Shown here: piece by piece, positions 5,757 through 9,599 of the stretch
Layout: every line of letters begins with the position of its first letter
How positions within the stretch are numbered: position 1 is the stretch's first letter
Assembly: GCA_021647535.1 (NCBI GenBank)
Contig: JAKIUO010000114.1
Coordinates: 1-9,599, forward strand
Length of the DNA stretch: 9,599 nt
Reading direction: 5' to 3'
DNA from: Hyphomicrobiaceae bacterium
Lineage (GTDB): Bacteria > Pseudomonadota > Alphaproteobacteria > Rhizobiales > JAKIUO01
Made by a program: the position numbers and the translations under genes
Notes under the pieces: model-generated
Database searches by the model: none
What the model was told of the DNA's origin: nothing
Seen by the model: the letters and a program-made list of their open reading frames with translations, nothing else

Positions 5757-8448
5757 CAGCGCAGCCTTCAATGATCCTGTGGTTCAGCGCATAGAAACGC
5801 GTCGGTTTATTCATATCCGGCAAGCGAACCTTTTTCTGCAACCGTCCGTCATTGTCGGTTTCAAGTATTCCCCGCTCAAGCAGGGCATTGGCAATCATCT
5901 TGTGGTCAAAGCCCTTGCAAACCGTGTTGCGCCATGCATTCGGAAATATCAAATAGATCGGTCCATCAACACCCGACCTGACATAGCCGCATCTGTTGAT
6001 GGTTGGGCGTCCAAGCTCTTCCCAGGGGGTAAAACGGCTGCTGCCGTTGGCCTCGATAAAGGAGCGCACATGGGCCAGCCCCTCTATCAGTTCGCTCGGG
6101 CCGTTAGAGCCTCGCTCCTTAAGCCAATCGGAAAAGCAGCGTTTCGCGGCCGCCAGCGCCTTGCCTTTGGGCCAGCCGGTAATGCCCCATTCAGTGGCCA
6201 GTTCGCCACCAGCGGCGATAAGGGAAAAGCGCTGGGCAACACGCTGGATTTGTCCATCCATACCATCGGCAACGCTTTTGACGAACCGCTTTTGCATGGT
6301 GCAAATCTTTTCGCGCAGCTCATCAAAATCCTGCTCGGTGAGCTTTTCAAGGAATGCACGCATGGCTGTCCCGTAATAGAGAGACGCATTTTCCTTGAGC
6401 AGGTCAGCAAATTTGCGCGAATCCGTGTCGCACTCATGGCAATCCTCGAACACGCCCATTCCTGCCCCGGCATCAGCCTTCATGTCGATGAAGCGAACCT
6501 GCTGACCGGCCATGATCTTCACGTTTTTTCGCCGCGACTGGGCGATTTTATCAGCCAGACTGATTTCGCCACTTGAAAGATAAAGCAGCCGCCATTCGGC
6601 AACCGGCCGGGCATGCCCCGAGCGGTCCAAGCGCTGCTTGCCCTGCTCATTGCCCAGCATGTAAACGGACTCCGCCGCGGCATCGGGGCTGACCTGCGCC
6701 AGTTCATCAAGGCAAAGCAAATTGTCGCTGTGAGAAACAGCAACACTTTCAAGGCCATTATCGGTGGCCCGCCAGCTGGTAATATAACCCTTGACGCCAC
6801 CGCCGCCACAAACCGAACCAGCAACGATCAGCAGTGTTGTCTTGCCGCTTGATGATCCACCGCGCTCATGCAAGCCGCCACTTTCCATGCCGACAATACG
6901 CAAAAGAGGAGCTGCAAAAGCGATTGATATTGCAATGATCAGGCGGGAATTGCCAATCGCCAGCCGTGCAATATTAACGCGCCACCCGTCGAGCGTCCCT
7001 CTGGTGCGAAAAGCGTGTCGCAGCACGGTACCCGATTGATAGACGACGCGCTCGCCGCTTTTCTCACCAAAAACCGTATCCGGCAGAACGAAAGTCGGAC
7101 CGTGCCAGCCGATGCGGTCAACATTAAGGGCTTTTTCAAATGGTGTCGAGCGGCTCAGCAGTTCGTTGAGCTTGCGATGTGCTTTGCTACCAGAGGTTAG
7201 TCGCAATCCAAGAGAAAGCAGTTGCCGCCGATATTCCTCACCTGATCCGGCCAGCATTTCCATCGGCAGCGACCATTCATGGTGACGGCCCTCGCGTGTT
7301 TTGATCCGCAGCAGCAGTCCATGATTTTTATCCTCGCTGTCCCGGGTGGAAGCAATGATTTTCAATGGCGAGCACAGTCTTTTCCATGTTGGATTATCAT
7401 CCTTGTCCTCACCGTCACGATACTCAACAAAGCCTTTATTTCTTTGAAAACCCTCAGGTAGGTCTGAAAAGGTCTTGCCGGTTTCGAGGGCCTTTTGAAC
7501 GGCTTCAATTCCTTTGGCCTGAAGCAGGCTGTTCCAGTCATGGCCTTTAGGTGGAAAGACAATCGACACATCAAGTCCCGACAGTAAATATCTGTGCACC
7601 GCATTTTTAGCAGCTTTTTCTCCTGCCTCACCATGATCTGCTCCGATGATTATGTGCTCGACATCATCACCTATGGTCAGATTGGCCATATTGGATGAAG
7701 AGACGGCGGAAACAGCGAAGTATCCGGCAACAAGGCAGCTCATGGCATCCTCTGGACCTTCGACGACCACCAGTTTTTTCGCTGGCTTGCCAAACCATAT
7801 GCCGCCTCCCCTGAAAGACCCGAGGGCCTTTTTGTTTGGTTTGTATTCCGCTTTGCCGGATCCGTCCTCTTTCAGATAGCCCCGATGCAGGGTCAGTAGC
7901 TCACCGACAGGAGAAATAGTAACATCATAGAGGATGGTCGGCAGATATTTGCCGCTTTCGGTATGCTTGTGCCGGGCCAAAAAACCGATGCCATCATAGG
8001 AAATATCGGCAATACCGCGAGATTTTAGATAAGTTTCGGCCTCGGTTCCTGGCACAGGTGCCGATTGCTGTCGCAGCTTTTTTGCATAAAGCCGTTTGCT
8101 TTTTTGTTTTTCATCCAGCTTTTTTGAAGTGTTTTCACTGCGAGGGGTGGGCGGCAGGTCGATGTCAGAGAAATCGCGAGGGCTATTCATACCGGCAGAC
8201 AGCCCGCTCTCGATTGTTTGTTTTGCCTCATTTGTCTCCAGGCCACAATCCCTTGCAGCCTCCATGAGACGCTGAAAAACCTCACTTTCCAGCTGATCGC
8301 CAGCCACCAGAATCTGCCCAATGGCATAAGCGCTTTTATTAAGCTGCGGGTTCCGCCCACCTCTGCCTGCTTCGCGCACTGCGGCAAGTTCATCCTCAAT
8401 TATACGAGAGACATATGCATTCGTTCTGTCTTTATCATTACTGCTCAT
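5743..8448 (-). CDS. Toprim plus DUF927 primase/helicase-type replication protein
   Basis: 901 aa from ATG at 8448, preceded by AAAGGA about nine bases upstream. The frame stays open to 8520, but that longer start has no better ribosome site. Residues 1-100 are helical and lack a visible zinc finger. The Toprim fold lies at about 224-300: VVVEGPEDAMS (227-237, catalytic-type E230) and IIIGADHGEAGEKAA (266-280). The usual DxD there reads D271-H-G273, so the second Asp is missing. The DUF927 ATPase region (about 370-670) has Walker A GGSSSGKTT (530-538) and Walker B LLCLDE (577-582). The C-terminal 100 residues (FTPWEELGRP to FYALNHRI) look like a winged helix. Relatives occur in integrative elements, plasmids and satellites and resemble primase-helicase initiators such as P4 alpha in layout. 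The likely job is unwinding and possibly priming at the element's own origin. The gene overlaps the next one; family assignment is firm, the exact activity is inferred. Confidence 0.88.
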   Translation of the reverse strand: MSSNDKDRTNAYVSRIIEDELAAVREAGRGGRNPQLNKSAYAIGQILVAGDQLESEVFQRLMEAARDCGLETNEAKQTIESGLSAGMNSPRDFSDIDLPPTPRSENTSKKLDEKQKSKRLYAKKLRQQSAPVPGTEAETYLKSRGIADISYDGIGFLARHKHTESGKYLPTILYDVTISPVGELLTLHRGYLKEDGSGKAEYKPNKKALGSFRGGGIWFGKPAKKLVVVEGPEDAMSCLVAGYFAVSAVSSSNMANLTIGDDVEHIIIGADHGEAGEKAAKNAVHRYLLSGLDVSIVFPPKGHDWNSLLQAKGIEAVQKALETGKTFSDLPEGFQRNKGFVEYRDGEDKDDNPTWKRLCSPLKIIASTRDSEDKNHGLLLRIKTREGRHHEWSLPMEMLAGSGEEYRRQLLSLGLRLTSGSKAHRKLNELLSRSTPFEKALNVDRIGWHGPTFVLPDTVFGEKSGERVVYQSGTVLRHAFRTRGTLDGWRVNIARLAIGNSRLIIAISIAFAAPLLRIVGMESGGLHERGGSSSGKTTLLIVAGSVCGGGGVKGYITSWRATDNGLESVAVSHSDNLLCLDELAQVSPDAAAESVYMLGNEQGKQRLDRSGHARPVAEWRLLYLSSGEISLADKIAQSRRKNVKIMAGQQVRFIDMKADAGAGMGVFEDCHECDTDSRKFADLLKENASLYYGTAMRAFLEKLTEQDFDELREKICTMQKRFVKSVADGMDGQIQRVAQRFSLIAAGGELATEWGITGWPKGKALAAAKRCFSDWLKERGSNGPSELIEGLAHVRSFIEANGSSRFTPWEELGRPTINRCGYVRSGVDGPIYLIFPNAWRNTVCKGFDHKMIANALLERGILETDNDGRLQKKVRLPDMNKPTRFYALNHRIIEGCADEQR

Positions 8449-8667
8449 GGCAGTTTTCCTTTCGTTTCGCGTAAGGACAACGGTGCGACTGATATAGACG
8501 CGCTCGATCATTCGCTGCACCAGTTACCTGGCGCGACGCTGTCCTTGAAGTTTTCGAAAATTCTTGAACGGAAAACGAAGGTATGGTAGGTTGAAGTTGT
8601 TCTTTCGGGCTACCATGCCTACCGCAGAGGATCATGTTCAAGATGATCCGCTCCGTACAAGAAATAA
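8449..8667 (-). promoter_or_regulatory. Upstream region of the Toprim/DUF927 gene with palindromes
   Basis: This gap between the upstream terminator and the ATG at 8448 has no supported gene. It contains the perfect palindrome TTTTCGAAAA (8551-8560), flanked by direct CTTGAA copies (8544-8549, 8563-8568). It also contains an inverted repeat GGTATGGTAG (8580-8589)/CTACCATGCC (8610-8619) with a 20-base loop. A promoter must lie here if the terminator upstream is efficient, but I cannot point to convincing -35 and -10 boxes. Confidence 0.45.
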
Positions 8668-8702
8668 AAAGCCGCTTGGTCTGTTGAAGGCCGGGCGGCT
8701 TT
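8668..8702 (-). terminator. Intrinsic terminator after the winged-helix gene
   Basis: AAAGCCGCTTGGTC (8668-8681) pairs with GGCCGGGCGGCTTT (8689-8702) over 14 bp including three G-U pairs, around a 7-base loop. On the - strand the stem runs straight into TTTTTATTTC, a good U-tract. It is placed 87 bp past the stop of the 160-aa gene and separates that gene from the Toprim/DUF927 gene. Confidence 0.82.
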
Positions 8703-8788
8703 GGTTTTGGATGGTGATTGTTTGCCTGACGCTCCTCCTTTTTTTATGCTCTTGATTTTGGTTGAACACGTTACTTGGGATGATGATC

Positions 8789-9271
8789 TCAGGCAGCTTG
8801 CTGCATTTGCGACGCGCACAGCGCCTGTTCGATGATTTCCAGATGCTTGATGTCGGCCCAGTCATATTCCGGTTCACCATAGACGATGCCACGGTATGCT
8901 CGCGAAAGCCTGTCCACCTGCTGCACAGACAAAATGGGAGGAAGGTTTTCGATAAACTGACTGATGCCATCCGACACCCCGGAACGAGGAGAGATCACCT
9001 TGCCTGCCGATATATCATTGACGGTGATCAGCGTTCCGCCATTGTCGGGAAGTATCTGGCGCTTGATCGCTCCCTCTGTCTCCAGCCGCTTCAGGAATCC
9101 CATGACCCAGTAGGCAGAACGGTTCCATTCGCTCATCAATTTGCGGGCCGTCGTATGGAATGTTCTGTTTAACGCTACATCGCCATTCCTTCGCAGCCAG
9201 CCCCACGCCTCTTCATGGCTATATCCAGATTCATCCATTTTGGTCGCCGTCAAGCGAACTGCAGCAGTCAT
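8789..9271 (-). CDS. Small winged-helix-like DNA-binding protein, probably replication or regulation
   Basis: 160 aa; ATG at 9271 has GGAG about ten bases upstream on the - strand. Residues 20-36 (EEAWGWLRRNGDVALNR) and 40-87 (THTARKLMSEW-type start, NRSAYWVMGFLKRLETEGAI, then GGTLITVNDI) read as a helix-turn-helix with a beta wing. This resembles N-terminal domains of phage and plasmid replisome organisers that end in an ITI/ITV strand. The rest (residues 100-160) is helical, with no enzyme motif, signal peptide or membrane segment. It sits between the operator-like spacer and the terminator at 8668-8702, upstream of the Toprim/DUF927 gene. A role as an accessory replication or control protein of the element is inferred. 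A plain transcription regulator is the alternative. I do not recognise a named gene. Confidence 0.75.
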   Translation of the reverse strand: MTAAVRLTATKMDESGYSHEEAWGWLRRNGDVALNRTFHTTARKLMSEWNRSAYWVMGFLKRLETEGAIKRQILPDNGGTLITVNDISAGKVISPRSGVSDGISQFIENLPPILSVQQVDRLSRAYRGIVYGEPEYDWADIKHLEIIEQALCASQMQQAA

Positions 9272-9332
9272 ATCTCATGTCTCCATAATTTGAACGCATA
9301 CAACTCACTCGTTTCACTTGCAGGACAGGAAC

Positions 9333-9418
9333 CCGAACACGCCAGACAAGACGTGTTCGGAGCCTCCTTTACGATTACACGGGAACGCCCAACACGCAGG
9401 CGTTCGGAACCTCCGAAC
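9333..9418 (-). promoter_or_regulatory. Cluster of inverted GTTCGG/CCGAAC half-sites, candidate operators
   Basis: CCGAACACG (9333-9341) and CGTGTTCGG (9352-9360) are a perfect 9-bp inverted repeat with a 10-base spacer. GAACGCC (9383-9389) and GGCGTTC (9399-9405) form a second one, 9 bases apart. GTTCGGA (9402-9408) and TCCGAAC (9412-9418) form a third with a 3-base spacer. GTTCGGA(G/A)CCTCC also occurs twice as a direct repeat (9355-9367, 9403-9415). The cluster fills the spacer between the HTH-like regulator and the 160-aa gene. It is a natural binding place for that regulator, controlling the leftward genes. The repeats are seen; the protein that binds is inferred. Confidence 0.6.
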
Positions 9419-9458
9419 ACCCTTTGCCAGGATGCTTTCCCAATTCGCCGCATAATTA

Positions 9459-9599
9459 TTATGCCGCATCAGGTGACGCTTCATTGCCATCCACAGGATG
9501 TGCTTCCATGTACTCGAATATTTTACGTACCCGTCGCAGGGTAATGGTGCCACCGGCCCGAAGTTTTTTAATCGTTTTGCCGTCATTTATCGCCCTGAA
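9459..9599 (-). CDS. C-terminal part of a small HTH-like regulator, cut by the window edge
   Basis: Reading leftward from the edge, 46 codons are open before TAA at 9459-9461. The visible residues are FRAINDGKTIKKLRAGGTIT, then LRRVRKIFEYMEAHP and a short acidic tail. The run 'AINDGKTIKKLRAGG-T---VRKIFEYM' recalls the second half of the HTH in short alphaproteobacterial Cro/XRE-like regulators, which have a DPN.v.dLR.GR-type motif (from memory). Its start lies outside the window. Downstream is a 187-bp spacer full of inverted half-sites and then the leftward replication genes, which suits a repressor of the element. Other frames here give a longer but featureless ORF (9586-9314, 90 aa), which I reject. 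Confidence 0.6.
   Translation of the reverse strand, partial: FRAINDGKTIKKLRAGGTITLRRVRKIFEYMEAHPVDGNEASPDAA

Noticed and set aside
5779..6576. Rightward 265-aa ORF opposite the DUF927 gene
   Set aside because: A shadow of the conserved C-terminal half; no ribosome site or family motif.
8448..8520. Upstream extension of the DUF927 protein (24 extra residues)
   Set aside because: The internal ATG at 8448 has a clear AAAGGA site, and the extension reads like non-coding leader.

Overview
The window looks like part of a bacterial mobile element or plasmid, most likely from an alphaproteobacterium. That placement is an inference from the style of the coupling-type ATPase, the Toprim/DUF927 replication protein and the small regulators; no rRNA, tRNA or housekeeping gene fixes the host. 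Gene order suggests two modules back to back. The left half is read on the + strand and the right half on the - strand.

Left (+ strand). Positions 2-1576 hold the C-terminal part of a STAND/NB-ARC-type NTPase with a TPR-like repeat tail. It is interrupted by an in-frame TGA at 116-118 and enters from outside the window. After an 88-bp gap whose ribosome binding site sits in a perfect inverted repeat comes a complete 792-residue VirD4/TraD-like (HerA/FtsK superfamily) ATPase at 1665-4043. No relaxase or mating-pair gene is seen beside it. Directly behind it are a five-codon minigene and a non-coding array of about eight copies of TTTTGGGTTCGTTT (4093-4382).

Middle. Positions 4383-5048 hold no gene I can support. 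They carry G/C-rich hairpins at 4592-4621, 4955-4981 and 4999-5019, the last two just past the end of the leftward gene cluster.

Right (- strand, read from 9599 down to 5049). First comes the C-terminus of a small HTH-like regulator (9459-9599). A spacer follows with clustered GTTCGG/CCGAAC half-sites that look like operators. Next is a 160-aa winged-helix-like protein (8789-9271) ending in a good intrinsic terminator. Then comes a 901-aa Toprim plus DUF927 primase/helicase-type protein (5743-8448), translationally coupled to a 235-aa protein of unknown function (5049-5756). This looks like a replication module.

Most interesting signal: inside the 235-aa gene, next to the replication gene, lie eleven exact copies of GGGAACA/TGTTCCC in about 215 bp (5491-5714), on a 9-bp pitch inside clusters and in both orientations. 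They are read in four coding phases (Gly-Asn, Gly-Thr, Cys-Ser, Val-Pro), so the conserved unit is the DNA word and not the peptide. I propose an iteron-like replication origin or control locus embedded in a gene, recognised by the neighbouring replication proteins.
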